Made by a program: the position numbers and the translations under genes. From Zophobihabitans entericus (lineage in GTDB: Bacteria > Pseudomonadota > Gammaproteobacteria > Enterobacterales > Orbaceae), in assembly GCF_011745665.1 (NCBI RefSeq), contig NZ_CP050253.1:347418-411417 (forward strand): a stretch of 64,000 nucleotides of DNA, written 5' to 3'. The notes under the pieces are model-generated. The model was given only the letters and a program-made list of their open reading frames with translations, was not told where the DNA came from and made no database searches. Below, in pieces: positions 18,404 to 28,876 of this stretch; positions within the stretch are counted from its first letter, which is position 1, and the number at the start of each line of letters is the position of its first letter.

Positions 18404-19462
18404 ATGAAGAATAATCCAATTGTTATTGCTGATGTACAGAGATTATCTTCTGATCAGGTTCGCCTTAGCTGGCGAACCGACCCGGAAGGTCAAACTGTTA
18501 AGATCTATATTGGTAGTAGTCCGGCAAACTCTCTGACAGATAAAACATTTGTGACTTCAACCACAGAAAATCAAGTTGACTTAGCGTGTGATAATCACTC
18601 CCGTCAATACTTTGTACTTGAAGTAGCGGGTAACACTTATGTGACGGCTGAACGTGTGCTACCACTTGAAGGTGCACATAACTTCCGTGATGTAGGTGGT
18701 TATCTGGCAGAGAATAACCGACGTGTGAAATGGGGTCTGTTATATCGCTCTGATCATCTGCATAACTTAACAGATAAAGATGTGGAGTACCTGAGATCTG
18801 CGCATTTCCACAGTATCGTCGATTATCGTAATGAAAAAGAGTACGGCAAACAACCCAACCGAATCTGGGATAACCAGCTTAAGACCTTCAATGTCATTCC
18901 TGATGCTTCTTCAGCAGAACTTGCTGCTAAAGCGGGTAATGATAATGAAAAGATTATGGAGTTGATTAACTTATCTCAGAATAAGGATAACAATGTCAGA
19001 ATTGATGGTTCAGGCTACATTATGCAGGAACAAAACAGAGATTTTGTGCGTAATCCTGAAACGGCAGAAGTTTACCGCGAGCTTATTGACATTATTTTAG
19101 ATAACCAAAATATGCCGATGGTACAGCATTGTCGTGGTGGTAAAGATCGTACTGGTTTTGGTATCGCTATTATTCTGGCAATACTTGGTGTTAATCATCA
19201 AAGTATCTTAGATGATTATGCGATGACCGGCACGCTGCGCCATGCCAGAAATATGCGTCGTATGGGTGAATATAAAAAAGAGACTGATAATTTAGATGTA
19301 CTGGCCTTTTTATATTCGATGATGGAAACGCGTAATAGTTATCTGGAAGCGGCCTTTGACGAAATGACAAAACTTTATGGCTCAATTAATGGTTATATTG
19401 AAAAAGCACTAAAAGTTACTCCATTAGAAAAAGAAAAAATTCGAGCATTATACCTCGATTAG
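18404..19462 (+). CDS. Tyrosine-phosphatase-like (DSP) enzyme in PTS operon
   Basis: A 352-residue protein of the bacterial Y_phosphatase3 family. Residues about 1-85 look like a beta-sandwich (fibronectin- or Ig-like) domain. Then come the family marks GAHNFRDVGGY and LLYRSDHLHNL, and the catalytic P-loop HCRGGKDRTG, with nucleophilic Cys and Arg of CX5R near residue 244. No signal peptide is seen. It is the last gene of the PTS operon, 18 bases after EIIC, where a phospho-beta-glucosidase would normally be. It may dephosphorylate the imported sugar phosphate, a PTS protein, or something unrelated; the sequence does not decide. Confidence 0.85.
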   Translation: MKNNPIVIADVQRLSSDQVRLSWRTDPEGQTVKIYIGSSPANSLTDKTFVTSTTENQVDLACDNHSRQYFVLEVAGNTYVTAERVLPLEGAHNFRDVGGYLAENNRRVKWGLLYRSDHLHNLTDKDVEYLRSAHFHSIVDYRNEKEYGKQPNRIWDNQLKTFNVIPDASSAELAAKAGNDNEKIMELINLSQNKDNNVRIDGSGYIMQEQNRDFVRNPETAEVYRELIDIILDNQNMPMVQHCRGGKDRTGFGIAIILAILGVNHQSILDDYAMTGTLRHARNMRRMGEYKKETDNLDVLAFLYSMMETRNSYLEAAFDEMTKLYGSINGYIEKALKVTPLEKEKIRALYLD

Positions 19463-19487
19463 TGATTAGCAATTTAATCACTTTATA

Positions 19488-19517
19488 CCCTTGTCTTGCC
19501 CGGACAGGGGTTTTTTT
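19488..19517 (+). terminator. Terminator of the PTS operon
   Basis: An 8-bp stem (CCCTTGTC/GACAGGGG, one G-T pair) with a 7-base loop is followed by seven T. Confidence 0.9.
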
Positions 19518-19612
19518 ATGGTTATTCTTTGGATGCTATAGATAGTTTATCAGCGGAAGTGATAAATAAAGTGGTGTTAGATAATATGGTTTTTACCTTA
19601 TTACAGACATAA

Positions 19613-19644
19613 AAAAACCAGTACTTTTTGCGGTACTGGTTTTT
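19613..19644 (-). terminator. Terminator of grcA
   Basis: AAAAACCAGTAC pairs with GTACTGGTTTTT around an 8-base loop. Read on the minus strand it has a long T-run and lies just after the grcA stop. The plus-strand version would back up the PTS operon terminator. Confidence 0.85.
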
Positions 19645-19669
19645 ACTCACCATCCCTGGCGAAGTTTAA

Positions 19670-20053
19670 CTACATGCTAGTAGTAAATGTACGAGCAATA
19701 ACATCACGTTGTTGTTCAGGTGTTAATGAGTTAAAACGAACGGCATAACCTGATACACGGATTGTTAATTGTGGGTATAGTTCTGGGTGTTTAACTGCGT
19801 CTTCTAATGTTTCACGACGTAATACGTTAACATTTAAGTGTTGACCACCTTCTACTTTAACAGTAGGCGCAACATCCAGAGCAACTTCACGATATTCGAA
19901 TTTACCAAGGCTTTTCACTGGAACAACCTGGTCTTCTTTATATTCTGCTTTTGCTGCGACACAGCGTGCTTCTTGAGTTTCATCATCAAGTAACCAAAAA
20001 GAGTTTTGTAGTGCTGCGTTTTCAGTTTTTGTGATTTGAATACCTGTAATCAT
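19670..20053 (-). CDS. grcA: Autonomous glycyl radical cofactor GrcA (YfiD)
   Basis: GrcA replaces the oxygen-damaged C-terminal segment of pyruvate formate-lyase and restores activity. The 127-residue protein has the same length as the E. coli protein and ends with the glycyl-radical motif [20 protein letters not shown], in which the Gly after Ser carries the radical. The internal [14 protein letters not shown] region is also that of the PFL C-terminus. An FNR-type site upstream fits anaerobic induction. It is divergent from ung, the same neighbourhood as in E. coli. Confidence 0.97.
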   Translation of the reverse strand: MITGIQITKTENAALQNSFWLLDDETQEARCVAAKAEYKEDQVVPVKSLGKFEYREVALDVAPTVKVEGGQHLNVNVLRRETLEDAVKHPELYPQLTIRVSGYAVRFNSLTPEQQRDVIARTFTTSM

Positions 20054-20121
20054 AATACTCTCCTGACATGTAGGGTTTTTTACCCATATTTATTTTGTTA
20101 CTAATATAGCATATCTGTTTT

Positions 20122-20135
20122 TTGATAAAAATCAA
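20122..20135 (-). promoter_or_regulatory. FNR box upstream of grcA
   Basis: TTGAT-AAAA-ATCAA is a perfect match to the FNR consensus TTGAT-N4-ATCAA, about 70 bases upstream of the grcA start. It should raise grcA expression when oxygen is low. The site is symmetrical and could also influence ung, but grcA is the known FNR target in E. coli. Confidence 0.8.
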
Positions 20136-20237
20136 ATTATCCTATTAATCTGATAATCATTACCGAATGTAAGGTTTTATAATTTTTATGTAATCAGTTA
20201 TAATATCGACCATAAATTATGTAGATGGGAATTGATA

Positions 20238-20915
20238 ATGACGCAACTGACCTGGACAGATGTAATTGGTAAAGAGAAAGAACTCGATTACTTTAAAAAG
20301 ATTACTGCTTATGTGGCTGCTGAACGTGCTGCCGGCAAAGTGATCTATCCACCACAAAAAGATGTGTTTAATGCTTTCCGTTTTACTGAATTTGCTGATG
20401 TTAAAGTGGTGATTTTAGGACAAGACCCTTATCACGGACCTAATCAGGCACATGGATTATCATTTTCTGTTCTGCCGGGCATTGCCCCGCCACCCTCTTT
20501 AGTTAATATGTATAAAGAATTGCAAACCGATATTCCGGGTTTTGAACGTCCAAAACATGGTTATTTGGCCTCTTGGGCAGAGCAAGGTGTGTTATTACTC
20601 AATACGGTTTTAACGGTTGAAGCAGGTCAGGCGCACTCTCATGCTAAAATTGGCTGGGAAACATTTACCGATCACGTGATTGAAGCGATTAATCAGCACC
20701 GTGAAGGTGTGGTTTTCTTACTGTGGGGTGCTCATGCCCAGAAGAAAGGCCAATTTATTGATCGCAATAAACATCATATTTTAACTAGTGTTCATCCGTC
20801 ACCACTATCCGCCAGTCGTGGCTTCTTTGGTTGTAAACACTTCTCAAAAACGAATGAACTGATTCAAAAGCAAGGCGGTATGCCAATTGACTGGCAACCT
20901 AAACTACCTGCTTAA
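20238..20915 (+). CDS. ung: Uracil-DNA glycosylase
   Basis: Ung removes uracil from DNA and starts base-excision repair. The 225-residue protein starts [12 protein letters not shown] use the ATG at 20238 with TGGGA upstream rather than a TTG six bases earlier. The water-activating loop GQDPYHGP (Asp63) and the minor-groove loop [13 protein letters not shown] with the catalytic His are intact, as is LLLNTVLTV. It stands alone, divergent from grcA. Confidence 0.97.
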   Translation: MTQLTWTDVIGKEKELDYFKKITAYVAAERAAGKVIYPPQKDVFNAFRFTEFADVKVVILGQDPYHGPNQAHGLSFSVLPGIAPPPSLVNMYKELQTDIPGFERPKHGYLASWAEQGVLLLNTVLTVEAGQAHSHAKIGWETFTDHVIEAINQHREGVVFLLWGAHAQKKGQFIDRNKHHILTSVHPSPLSASRGFFGCKHFSKTNELIQKQGGMPIDWQPKLPA

Positions 20916-20924
20916 ATTTTTCAT

Positions 20925-20958
20925 AAGATGATACTTATTATTGAGTCTCATCTTGTTT
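20925..20958 (+). terminator. Possible terminator of ung
   Basis: AAGATGA and TCATCTT form a 7-bp stem with a 16-base loop followed by GTTTT. The large loop makes it a modest candidate. Confidence 0.45.
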
Positions 20959-21198
20959 TACGCTTTCTATCTTTATATAAACATGATTTTTCTTGCTTGA
21001 TTCTATTTTAACTGTTTGAACTTAGAAGTGTCATAAAGAACACCAGTTGAGATTGACCTATCAGCTTCTTATGTTGGCTGTGGTCATGTACTGTTTACCG
21101 TTCTCAGAGAGAGATTATCCACTGCGAAAGAAGGCGCGATGAGTTTCTAAAAATAGTTAACACCTTGAATAAATGCAATAAAGTTTATTTTTAACTAT

Positions 21199-21213
21199 TT
21201 GATTTTATTGAAT
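21199..21213 (-). repeat. Dispersed 15-base motif, copy 2
   Basis: On the minus strand this reads ATTCAATAAAATCAA, a few bases after the tusB stop codon. Identical 15-mers are at 9382-9396 (minus), 31600-31614 (plus) and 63555-63569 (plus). Confidence 0.7.
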
Positions 21214-21216
21214 TTT

Positions 21217-21498
21217 TTAATGTTTAAATTGTGGGGTGCATTGCTCTGTTACTGAGATTACTTGTGTCATTGTAATGACCTGAATATATTGCTCAAGATA
21301 AGGTGCCAGTCCTCTGGCTTGTATATCATTATCTAACGCATACACCGGAATACGTTGATTTTGTAGCTGCTTAATGAATTCCGGATGTTTCACGCCAATT
21401 AATACGCCATCCTGCCAGAGTAGTACCGCATCTTTTGCTGCCACTATCGCCAGTAGCTTGGTAATATCGATATTTGCATGACTTAGTGTATGTAACAT
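21217..21498 (-). CDS. tusB: Sulfurtransferase complex subunit TusB
   Basis: A 93-residue DsrH-family protein. TusB forms the TusBCD complex that relays sulfur from TusA to TusE and MnmA for 2-thiouridine in tRNA. The start MLHTLSHA, the segment AVLLWQDGVLIGV and VYALDNDIQARGL match E. coli TusB. In enterics tusB follows tusD and tusC, but here about 200 bases of non-coding DNA lie upstream and no tusC or tusD is in the window. It is therefore an orphan; the partners must be elsewhere or missing. Confidence 0.85.
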   Translation of the reverse strand: MLHTLSHANIDITKLLAIVAAKDAVLLWQDGVLIGVKHPEFIKQLQNQRIPVYALDNDIQARGLAPYLEQYIQVITMTQVISVTEQCTPQFKH

Positions 21499-21692
21499 TC
21501 GTCTCTCTTCTTTAGCCTGAATTCACCGGATAATTTAACGACTTTTTACGGCTTTGTCGATGCCATAAAATCTTCATTTATCTAAAGATAAAATAGTGAG
21601 TATGAAAAGATTTCGTAGTTAGTCTGATTTCTTTTATAATGTGCCATCATAGTATTTAGAATACATAGCAAAAAGAGTAAAAATAGCAGATT

Positions 21693-22163
21693 GTGAAGAC
21701 GATAATTTTACCCACAGAGAATGATACAGTCGCACTTGGACGGCAAATCGCTAGTCAGTGTCAGACCCATTTAGTCAGCCATGAGCAGGCAATTGTCATT
21801 CATTTGCTTGGTGACCTTGGTGCTGGTAAAACAACGTTTAGCCGCGGTTTTTTACAACAATTAGGTCACACTGGACATGTAAAAAGTCCAACTTATACAT
21901 TGGTTGAGCCTTATCAGCTTGACCAGTTAATGGTATATCATTTTGATTTATACCGCTTAGCAGATCCTGAAGAGCTCGAATTTATGGGCATTCGGGATTA
22001 TTTTGATTCTCGTTGTATTTGTCTGATCGAATGGCCGGAAAAGGCTGGAGATGCTATACCACCAGCAGATATTTCAATACAACTGGATTATCAGGATTTA
22101 CACAGAGTAGCAACAATCACGGCAAGTACGGATGCAGGTCGTCAGATTCTTTTGACGGAATAG
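21693..22163 (+). CDS. tsaE: tRNA threonylcarbamoyladenosine biosynthesis ATPase TsaE
   Basis: TsaE is the small ATPase that works with TsaB and TsaD to place t6A at position 37 of ANN-decoding tRNAs. The 156-residue protein has Walker [14 protein letters not shown] (about residues 38-50), the conserved [10 protein letters not shown] and [13 protein letters not shown], and [10 protein letters not shown]. The start is the GTG at 21693; no better upstream start is seen. It is the first gene of the conserved tsaE-amiB-mutL-miaA-hfq-hflX block. Confidence 0.95.
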   Translation: MKTIILPTENDTVALGRQIASQCQTHLVSHEQAIVIHLLGDLGAGKTTFSRGFLQQLGHTGHVKSPTYTLVEPYQLDQLMVYHFDLYRLADPEELEFMGIRDYFDSRCICLIEWPEKAGDAIPPADISIQLDYQDLHRVATITASTDAGRQILLTE

Positions 22164-22193
22164 AGAAGGATTCTCTGATTTAGGGTAGTTAAT

Positions 22194-22976
22194 ATGATGA
22201 AATTAATAACAAAAATAATCACCACAATATCGATGCTGGTACTGGTTTGTACCATGGCCTCTGCGAAGGTTGTGGTCGCTATTGATGCCGGACATGGCGG
22301 TAAGGATTCGGGTGCTGTTGGGCCAACTAAGTTATATGAAAAAACGGTGACGCTTTCTATTGCTAAAAAGCTGGCTGTTTTACTAAACAAAGATCCACTT
22401 TTTAAAGGTGTTTTGACACGTTCAACAGATCGCTTTATTTCTGTTTCGGCGCGTTCTGAAATAGCCAGACAACAACGAGCTAATTTGCTAGTTTCTATTC
22501 ATGCGGATGCTGCACCAAATCGTAGTGCAGCTGGGGCTTCTGTCTGGGTTTTGTCAACTCGTCGGGCCGATACTGAGCTGGGACGCTGGTTGGAGCAACA
22601 TGAGAAGCAATCCGAGCTGCTTGGCGGAGCTGGTGATGCACTGGCTGGTGATGATACTAATCCGTTCTTAAGCCAGGCGATTTTAGATTTACAATTTGGT
22701 CACTCACAACGTGTTGGTTATGAGCTGGCCAAAGGTATTTTAAAAGAGATGGGGAAAGTTGCGCGGTTACATAAAAGCATTCCCGAACACGCCAGTTTAG
22801 GCGTGTTGCGCTCTCCGGATATTCCTTCAGTGCTTGTGGAAGTTGGATTTATCTCTAACAGCAGTGAAGAAAAGCTGCTAAAAAGCAACGATCACCAAAA
22901 TAAAATTGCCAATGCGATCTATCAGGGTTTGCGTAATTACGTTAAACAAAATCCGATTATAGAAGGACAACAATAA
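22194..22976 (+). CDS. N-acetylmuramoyl-L-alanine amidase, short AmiB-like
   Basis: A periplasmic zinc amidase that cleaves the stem peptide from muramic acid and helps separate daughter cells. The 260-residue protein has a signal peptide (about residues 1-24, ending MASA) directly followed by the Amidase_3 domain: [17 protein letters not shown], and the C-terminal [12 protein letters not shown] with catalytic Glu. Its place between tsaE and mutL identifies it with amiB. Unlike E. coli AmiB it has neither the N-terminal AMIN domain nor a LysM tail, so septal targeting must differ. It overlaps mutL by one base. Confidence 0.9.
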   Translation: MMKLITKIITTISMLVLVCTMASAKVVVAIDAGHGGKDSGAVGPTKLYEKTVTLSIAKKLAVLLNKDPLFKGVLTRSTDRFISVSARSEIARQQRANLLVSIHADAAPNRSAAGASVWVLSTRRADTELGRWLEQHEKQSELLGGAGDALAGDDTNPFLSQAILDLQFGHSQRVGYELAKGILKEMGKVARLHKSIPEHASLGVLRSPDIPSVLVEVGFISNSSEEKLLKSNDHQNKIANAIYQGLRNYVKQNPIIEGQQ

Positions 22977-24862
22977 TGCCGATTCAGGTTCTGCCTCCTC
23001 AACTTGCTAATCAAATCGCTGCTGGTGAGGTGGTTGAACGTCCGGCTTCAGTCATCAAAGAATTAGTTGAAAACTGTATTGATGCCGGTGCTGATCGTAT
23101 TGATATTCATGTTGAACAAGGTGGTAGTAAGCTGATCCGGATTCGGGATAATGGCTGCGGAATTGCTAAAGATGAATTGGCTCTTGCTCTTGCTCGTCAC
23201 GCGACCAGTAAAATCAGTTCTTTAGACGATCTTTCTGCCATTGTGAGTTTAGGTTTTCGCGGTGAAGCGCTGGCCAGTATCAGTTCCGTGTCTCGTTTAA
23301 CGTTGACCTCCCGGACTAAAGATCAAAATGAAGCATGGCAAGTCTATGCGGAAGGCCGGGATATGCAGGCGGTTGTTAAGCCGGCAGCTCATCCAGTTGG
23401 TACCACCGTTGAAGTGTTAGATCTGTTTTATAATACACCAGCACGTCGTCGTTTTTTACGTACAGAGAAGACAGAGTTTGGTCACGTAGATGAGGTGATT
23501 CGCCGTATTGCCTTGGCTCGTCCAGATATTAGTATTAACCTGTTTCATAATGATAAGCCCATTAGACAATATCGCGCAGCAACAAGTACCGAACAAGTTG
23601 AACGCAGAATTGCCGCAGTTGGTGGACTAGCTTTTATTCAAAATGCGATCAAGCTGGAATGGGAACATGATGATTTAAATATTCGTGGCTGGATTGCCGA
23701 AACGAATAATGCTGAGTTGCAGTATTTTTATGTTAACGGGCGGATTGTTAAAGATCGTCTGTTAAATCATGCGATTAAGCAGGCTTATCAAAATCAGCCT
23801 CAAAGTGAAAATTTTGCCTATGTTATCTATCTAGATGTCGATCCTCATCAGGTTGACGTCAATGTCCATCCGGCAAAACATGAAGTGCGCTTTCATGAAG
23901 CGCGACTAGTACATGATTTTGTTCACCAAGCAATTGTGATGGCGCTGGATGCGAAGTCTCAGACTCAGCAGGATTTTATCTCTGCGCAGCCGCGTACAGT
24001 GAATGAGGTAGCGCCTAATCGTCAGGCTGCCGGCGGAAATATTTTTGATTTAGCAAAACAATCAAAACCTTATAGTCAGCCCCCTGCTTCAACTAAGAAA
24101 AATGAAGCCAGAGAAAGTTTAATTTATCAGACACTGGTAGATACTCATCGTGATACTGGTCAGTCAAAACCCTATGTAGAAAGAGTAAAAGAACCAGCAG
24201 CAGTAAATAATGTACATGAAGCCCTGTTCCCGGAAAGGCGTTCACCACTGGTTCTGCCAACCGTTGAGGTGACACCTGCTAAATCAACGACAGAACAGTT
24301 AAAATTTGGTCAGGTTTTGGCACTGTATCAGACAGATTATGCGCTACTGGCATCCGCTGGTGAGTTACAGTTATTGTCATTGCCACTGGCACAAAAACAG
24401 TTATATAGCGGTAAGCTGCTGGCACAGGTTAAACAACCGGCTGAGGTTCTGCTGATTCCTCTCATGCTGCTGTTGAATAAAAATGAGATTACGTTACTTA
24501 CCCAAAATCAGGCGGTACTGACTCAATTTAATCTACAACTTAGTGTGGATAAGATGAAAGTACATCTGAACGCTGTGCCTTTATTACTCCGCAATATGAA
24601 CTGGCAGCAGTTATTGCCGGATATGCTGAGTTATCTGGCCACATTAAAGGCACAACAAGTCGATCTTACTTTTGAATTGCTGGCACATTGGTTTGCAGAT
24701 AGATTCTTTCAGTTTTCACAAATCAATAAGTCTGACTGGACGATGGCGCAAGTGGTGAATTTATTATCGGAACTGGAACAACTCCCAATTGATGATAAGC
24801 AGTGTCAGGCTCTGCTTAGAGTGATCGATCTGTCTGGCGTGATTAAGCAGTTTGCAGGCTAA
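22976..24862 (+). CDS. mutL: DNA mismatch repair protein MutL
   Basis: MutL couples mismatch recognition by MutS to MutH and UvrD. The 628-residue protein has the GHKL ATPase motifs [37 protein letters not shown] and the ATP lid region [18 protein letters not shown] variable linker covers about residues 330-430, then the C-terminal dimerisation domain. I see no DQHAxxE(x)4E endonuclease motif, so it is the MutH-dependent type. The start ATG shares a base with the amidase stop (TAATG). Confidence 0.97.
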   Translation: MPIQVLPPQLANQIAAGEVVERPASVIKELVENCIDAGADRIDIHVEQGGSKLIRIRDNGCGIAKDELALALARHATSKISSLDDLSAIVSLGFRGEALASISSVSRLTLTSRTKDQNEAWQVYAEGRDMQAVVKPAAHPVGTTVEVLDLFYNTPARRRFLRTEKTEFGHVDEVIRRIALARPDISINLFHNDKPIRQYRAATSTEQVERRIAAVGGLAFIQNAIKLEWEHDDLNIRGWIAETNNAELQYFYVNGRIVKDRLLNHAIKQAYQNQPQSENFAYVIYLDVDPHQVDVNVHPAKHEVRFHEARLVHDFVHQAIVMALDAKSQTQQDFISAQPRTVNEVAPNRQAAGGNIFDLAKQSKPYSQPPASTKKNEARESLIYQTLVDTHRDTGQSKPYVERVKEPAAVNNVHEALFPERRSPLVLPTVEVTPAKSTTEQLKFGQVLALYQTDYALLASAGELQLLSLPLAQKQLYSGKLLAQVKQPAEVLLIPLMLLLNKNEITLLTQNQAVLTQFNLQLSVDKMKVHLNAVPLLLRNMNWQQLLPDMLSYLATLKAQQVDLTFELLAHWFADRFFQFSQINKSDWTMAQVVNLLSELEQLPIDDKQCQALLRVIDLSGVIKQFAG

Positions 24863-24865
24863 GTG

Positions 24866-25792
24866 ATGAACGAGTCAAAACCACAAATTATTACGTTAAT
24901 GGGACCAACGGCATCGGGTAAAACAGCGCTGGCGATGGCGTTATATGATAAATACCCGATAGATATTATTAGTGTCGATTCCGCTTTGATATACAGAGGC
25001 ATGGATATTGGTACTGCAAAGCCAACGAAAGAAGAACTCCTTGCCTATCCTCATGCGCTGGTCGATATTTGCGATCCAACGCAAAGCTATTCGGCCGGTA
25101 ATTTTTGTACTGATGCTTTAAAGGTGATTAAGGAAAGTCTGGCCAAAGGTCGTGTTCCTTTGTTAGTTGGTGGAACGATGCTTTATTTTAAAGCATTGCT
25201 TGATGGCCTGTCTCCACTCCCTTCTGCTGATCCGGTTATTCGTCAGCAGATTGAACAACAGGCAGAAGCAGAAGGCTGGCAGGCGATTCATGCACGCTTA
25301 AAGCAGGTTGACCCGGTATCAGCAGAAAGAATTCATCCAAACGATCCGCAGCGCCTGAGCCGGGCACTGGAAGTCTATTTGATCTCTGGCAAATCACTCA
25401 CAGAACATACTAAAATTGCCGGGCCTGAGTTCCCATATCGGGTATCACAATTTGCGATTGCTCCACAGGAGAGATCGACATTACATCAGCGTATTGAGCA
25501 GCGTTTTCATATCATGCTTGAGCAAGGTTTTGAGCAGGAAGTGAAAACGTTAAAAGCACGTGGTGATTTACATCCTGATTTACCTTCTATCCGCTGTGTC
25601 GGATATCGTCAAATGTGGGAATATCTGGATGGGCAAAGCACATATGATGAAATGGTGTTTAAAGGCATTTGTGCAACGCGTCAGCTGGCTAAACGTCAGA
25701 TGACCTGGTTACGGGGCTGGAACGATGTTACTTGGCTGGATAGCTTAGACTTTTCCGGTGCATTTTCGACACTTGAGCTGTCTTTAAAATAA
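24866..25792 (+). CDS. miaA: tRNA dimethylallyltransferase
   Basis: MiaA adds the dimethylallyl group to A37 of tRNAs that read UNN codons, the first step to ms2i6A. The 308-residue protein has the P-loop [29 protein letters not shown], and the conserved [22 protein letters not shown] and [12 protein letters not shown]. The ATG at 24866 is chosen over the GTG three bases earlier. It starts three bases after the mutL stop. Confidence 0.97.
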   Translation: MNESKPQIITLMGPTASGKTALAMALYDKYPIDIISVDSALIYRGMDIGTAKPTKEELLAYPHALVDICDPTQSYSAGNFCTDALKVIKESLAKGRVPLLVGGTMLYFKALLDGLSPLPSADPVIRQQIEQQAEAEGWQAIHARLKQVDPVSAERIHPNDPQRLSRALEVYLISGKSLTEHTKIAGPEFPYRVSQFAIAPQERSTLHQRIEQRFHIMLEQGFEQEVKTLKARGDLHPDLPSIRCVGYRQMWEYLDGQSTYDEMVFKGICATRQLAKRQMTWLRGWNDVTWLDSLDFSGAFSTLELSLK

Positions 25793-26057
25793 AACCTGAT
25801 AAAAATCAAAAAAGTATTCATTTTGAGGAGTAGGAACTTTTTATTGTTTCCGCGGCGTCCAAAATTGGACTGTTAATGGATTTAAATTTGTTCACAATGT
25901 GTATAACTATTCAATTTTTTGCATAAAGTTTAGCAAATCGTGCAATATTTTTCCTATTGATAGTTCCCGATAGGCAAAATTTATGTTACCTTGGTGACAG
26001 GAGTCGATAATTTTTAATTATCTAGTCGTAGCTATCAATTAAGGAAGAACATTTATC

Positions 26058-26318
26058 ATGTCAAAAGGGCAATCTTTACAAGATCCTTATTTAAATATAT
26101 TACGCCGAGAGCACATTCCTGTGTCAATTTACTTGGTGAATGGCATTAAATTGCAAGGGCAAATCGAATCATTTGATCAGTTCGTTATTTTGTTAAAAAA
26201 TACCGTTAGTCAAATGGTGTATAAACACGCAATTTCTACTGTTGTTCCTTCACGTCCTGTTGCTGGTTTATCTCCTCAAGTAGGGGATCAAAATAATAGC
26301 GGTAGTGAGACGGAGTAA
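26058..26318 (+). CDS. hfq: RNA chaperone Hfq
   Basis: Hfq is a hexameric Sm-like protein that pairs small RNAs with target mRNAs. The 86-residue protein contains Sm1 (residues about 8-43, with [20 protein letters not shown]) and Sm2 with the YKHAIS signature. The acidic C-terminal tail is only about 20 residues, shorter than in E. coli (102 residues in total). The 265-base gap before it has the palindrome GTCCAA-AA-TTGGAC at 25857-25870 and probably a separate hfq promoter. hflX follows after 34 bases. Confidence 0.97.
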   Translation: MSKGQSLQDPYLNILRREHIPVSIYLVNGIKLQGQIESFDQFVILLKNTVSQMVYKHAISTVVPSRPVAGLSPQVGDQNNSGSETE

Positions 26319-26352
26319 TTGTTCAACGTTGCGTAATGTTGGAGTTATCTGA

Positions 26353-27648
26353 TTGTTTGAACGCTATGAAGGCGGAGAAAAAGCCTTATTAGTGCATGTT
26401 TTCTTCCCTCAGGAAAGTGATGAAGAGGATTTAAGAGAGTTTGAGGTTTTAGTTTCTTCAGCTCAAATTGATATTCTCAGCGTTCTTACAACCTCCAGAA
26501 AAGCACCACATGCAAAATATTTCGTGGGCCTTGGTAAGGCTCAGGAAATCGCGGATGCTGTTAAAGAACATTCAGCATCTGTTATTCTATTCAACCATTC
26601 TTTAAGCCCGGCTCAGGAACGTAATCTGGAAAAGTTGTGCGAATGTCGCGTTGTCGATCGTACTGGACTTATTTTGGATATCTTTGCCCAGCGTGCCAGA
26701 ACTCATGAAGGTAAATTACAGGTAGAGTTGGCACAACTGCGTCATCTTTCTACTCGTTTAGTTCGTGGCTGGACTCACCTTGAACGTCAAAAAGGTGGTA
26801 TCGGACTGCGTGGACCGGGTGAAACCCAGTTGGAAACTGACCGTCGTTTACTGCGTAACCGTATTCAATTGATTTTGGGGCGGCTTGAGAAAGTAGAAAA
26901 ACAGCGCGATCAGGGACGACAATCTCGTGCTAAAGCTGATATTCCAACAATCTCTCTGGTCGGTTATACCAATGCTGGTAAATCCACCCTGTTTAATGCC
27001 ATTACCGATGCTAATGTTTATGCCGCTGATCAGCTGTTTGCTACGCTTGATCCTACTTTGCGTCGTATTCAGGTTGATGATGTTGGTGAAGTTGTTTTAG
27101 CTGACACAGTTGGTTTTATCCGTCACCTCCCCCATGATCTTATTGCGGCATTTAAAGCAACGTTACAAGAAACGCGTGAAGCAGAACTATTGTTACATGT
27201 GATTGATGCAGCTGACCCAAACCTCAATGATAATATTCATGCAGTGCATGAGGTATTGGCTGAAATTGAAGCATTTGATATTCCGTCACTTATGGTGATG
27301 AATAAGATTGATTTACTGGAAAATTTTGAGCCTCGTATTGACCGGGACGATGAAGGGAAACCGATTCGGGTTTGGCTCTCTGCTCAAAATAAGCAAGGAA
27401 TTGAATTATTATTTGTCGCATTAAAGGAATTACTTGCTAGACAAATAAAGGTCTGTCAATTAATCTTACCTGCTCATTTAGCAAGATTACGTAGCCGTTT
27501 TTATCAATTAAATGCGGTAGAGTCCGAAATAATCGATGAAGACGGTAGTTTTAATTTACAAATTCGTATTCCAATGGTTGAATGGAATCGGCTCTGTAAA
27601 CAAGAACATGATCTGGTATACTTAGTTAAAGACACTCAAACTCACTAA
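26353..27648 (+). CDS. hflX: Ribosome-associated GTPase HflX
   Basis: HflX splits stalled or heat-damaged 70S ribosomes. The 431-residue protein has the N-terminal HflX domain (with HPKYFVG-like [14 protein letters not shown]), the [19 protein letters not shown] linker, and the GTPase domain with [20 protein letters not shown] and NKIDL. The TTG start is accepted because the resulting [18 protein letters not shown] aligns with the E. coli N-terminus and GGAG lies nine bases upstream. Confidence 0.96.
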   Translation: MFERYEGGEKALLVHVFFPQESDEEDLREFEVLVSSAQIDILSVLTTSRKAPHAKYFVGLGKAQEIADAVKEHSASVILFNHSLSPAQERNLEKLCECRVVDRTGLILDIFAQRARTHEGKLQVELAQLRHLSTRLVRGWTHLERQKGGIGLRGPGETQLETDRRLLRNRIQLILGRLEKVEKQRDQGRQSRAKADIPTISLVGYTNAGKSTLFNAITDANVYAADQLFATLDPTLRRIQVDDVGEVVLADTVGFIRHLPHDLIAAFKATLQETREAELLLHVIDAADPNLNDNIHAVHEVLAEIEAFDIPSLMVMNKIDLLENFEPRIDRDDEGKPIRVWLSAQNKQGIELLFVALKELLARQIKVCQLILPAHLARLRSRFYQLNAVESEIIDEDGSFNLQIRIPMVEWNRLCKQEHDLVYLVKDTQTH

Positions 27649-27668
27649 TTTATTATATGGAGTAATGT

Positions 27669-28859
27669 ATGGCGTGGAATCAGCCCGGCAACAACGGACA
27701 AGATAATGATCCATGGGGTAGTAATAACCGAAAAAAGCAAACGACCTCAAATGAGAGCTTTTTTGATAAATTGAATGGTATGTTGAAAAAAGGATCATCA
27801 GGTAATAACTCTGGTGGTAAAAAACCAGTAAGTTTATCTTTAGTTGCAGCAGCCGTTGCAGTGGTTATTGTCGTAGTTTGGGGTGTGAGTGGTTTTTATA
27901 CAATAAATCAAAGTGAACGTGGTGTTGTGACACGTTTTGGTCAGGTGCAACCACAAATCATTGAACCAGGTTTAAACTGGAATCCACCACTCATTGATAA
28001 AGTATATCCGGTTGATATTAAAGGGACACGAAACTTCATCGTCTCTGGTTTCATCGTAACAGCGGGTGAAAATCTGGTTTTTGTCGAGATGGACGTTCAG
28101 TATAAAGTCACTAATCCAATTAAATATCTGTTTAATGTTACTGATGTTGATAATAGCTTACGTCAGGCGGCAGATAGTGCGCTGCGTACAGTAATTGGTA
28201 GCTCAAATATGGATCAGATCCTGACTAGTGGTCGTTCTGAACTTGAGACCAGAACGAAGAGTGAATTAACGAATATCATCGCTAATTACGATATGGGTAT
28301 TGGTATTGAAGTGCTAAACTTCCAGTCTGCCCGTCCACCGGAAGAAGTACAAGAAGCGTTTAACGATGCGATTAAAGCACGTGAAGACAGAGAGCGTGAG
28401 ATCAATAAAGCGAATGCTGACCGGGTACAGGTTGTGCAACAAGCTGAAGGGCGTGCAGCCCGAATTCTGGCTGAAGCTGATGCTTATAAAGTAAAAATTG
28501 AGCTGGAAGCACAAGGTGATGTGGCTCGTTTTGAGAAATTATTACCTGAATATCGTGCAGCGCCAGAAATTTTGCGTGAACGTTTATATATAGAAACAAT
28601 GGAAAGAGTGCTATCAAGTACGAATAAAGTCATTGTGAATGATAAGAGCGGCAACATTATGTTATTGCCATTAGAGCAAATGCTAAAAAATAAAGCAGGC
28701 GATGTGAGTAGCAATAATAACTCGACTTCATTACCTCAGATAAATTCAGGGTCTACTCGTCTGACCGATAGCTCAAGTAGTTCTACCAATAAACCAGCAA
28801 CGAATACTACAACGACTCGTAGTACCAATACTGGTAATACCACGCGTACCGGACGATAG
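27669..28859 (+). CDS. hflK: FtsH protease modulator HflK
   Basis: HflK and HflC are SPFH (prohibitin-like) proteins that enclose the FtsH protease in the inner membrane. The 396-residue protein has a Gly/Asn-rich cytoplasmic N-terminus (MAWNQPGNNGQDNDPWG), one membrane helix at about 55-77, an SPFH domain facing the periplasm, and an Ala/Glu-rich coiled coil (about 240-295). The C-terminal tail of about 50 residues is almost only Ser, Thr and Asn. hflC follows after 17 bases. Confidence 0.96.
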   Translation: MAWNQPGNNGQDNDPWGSNNRKKQTTSNESFFDKLNGMLKKGSSGNNSGGKKPVSLSLVAAAVAVVIVVVWGVSGFYTINQSERGVVTRFGQVQPQIIEPGLNWNPPLIDKVYPVDIKGTRNFIVSGFIVTAGENLVFVEMDVQYKVTNPIKYLFNVTDVDNSLRQAADSALRTVIGSSNMDQILTSGRSELETRTKSELTNIIANYDMGIGIEVLNFQSARPPEEVQEAFNDAIKAREDREREINKANADRVQVVQQAEGRAARILAEADAYKVKIELEAQGDVARFEKLLPEYRAAPEILRERLYIETMERVLSSTNKVIVNDKSGNIMLLPLEQMLKNKAGDVSSNNNSTSLPQINSGSTRLTDSSSSSTNKPATNTTTTRSTNTGNTTRTGR

Positions 28860-28876
28860 GAAAGGAGAGACTAAAC

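Larger units (their letters stand above)
20916..21216. other. Gene-free interval between ung and tusB
   Basis: The left end holds a weak terminator hairpin, and the right end has one copy of the dispersed 15-base motif. The middle (about 21000-21160) is somewhat GC-richer and has a short open frame without a start or recognisable similarity; it could be gene debris, but I see nothing I can name. Confidence 0.5.

Noticed and set aside
25857..25870. Rho-independent terminator after miaA
   Set aside because: GTCCAA-AA-TTGGAC is too short with no T-run; more likely a protein site or chance palindrome in the hfq promoter region.
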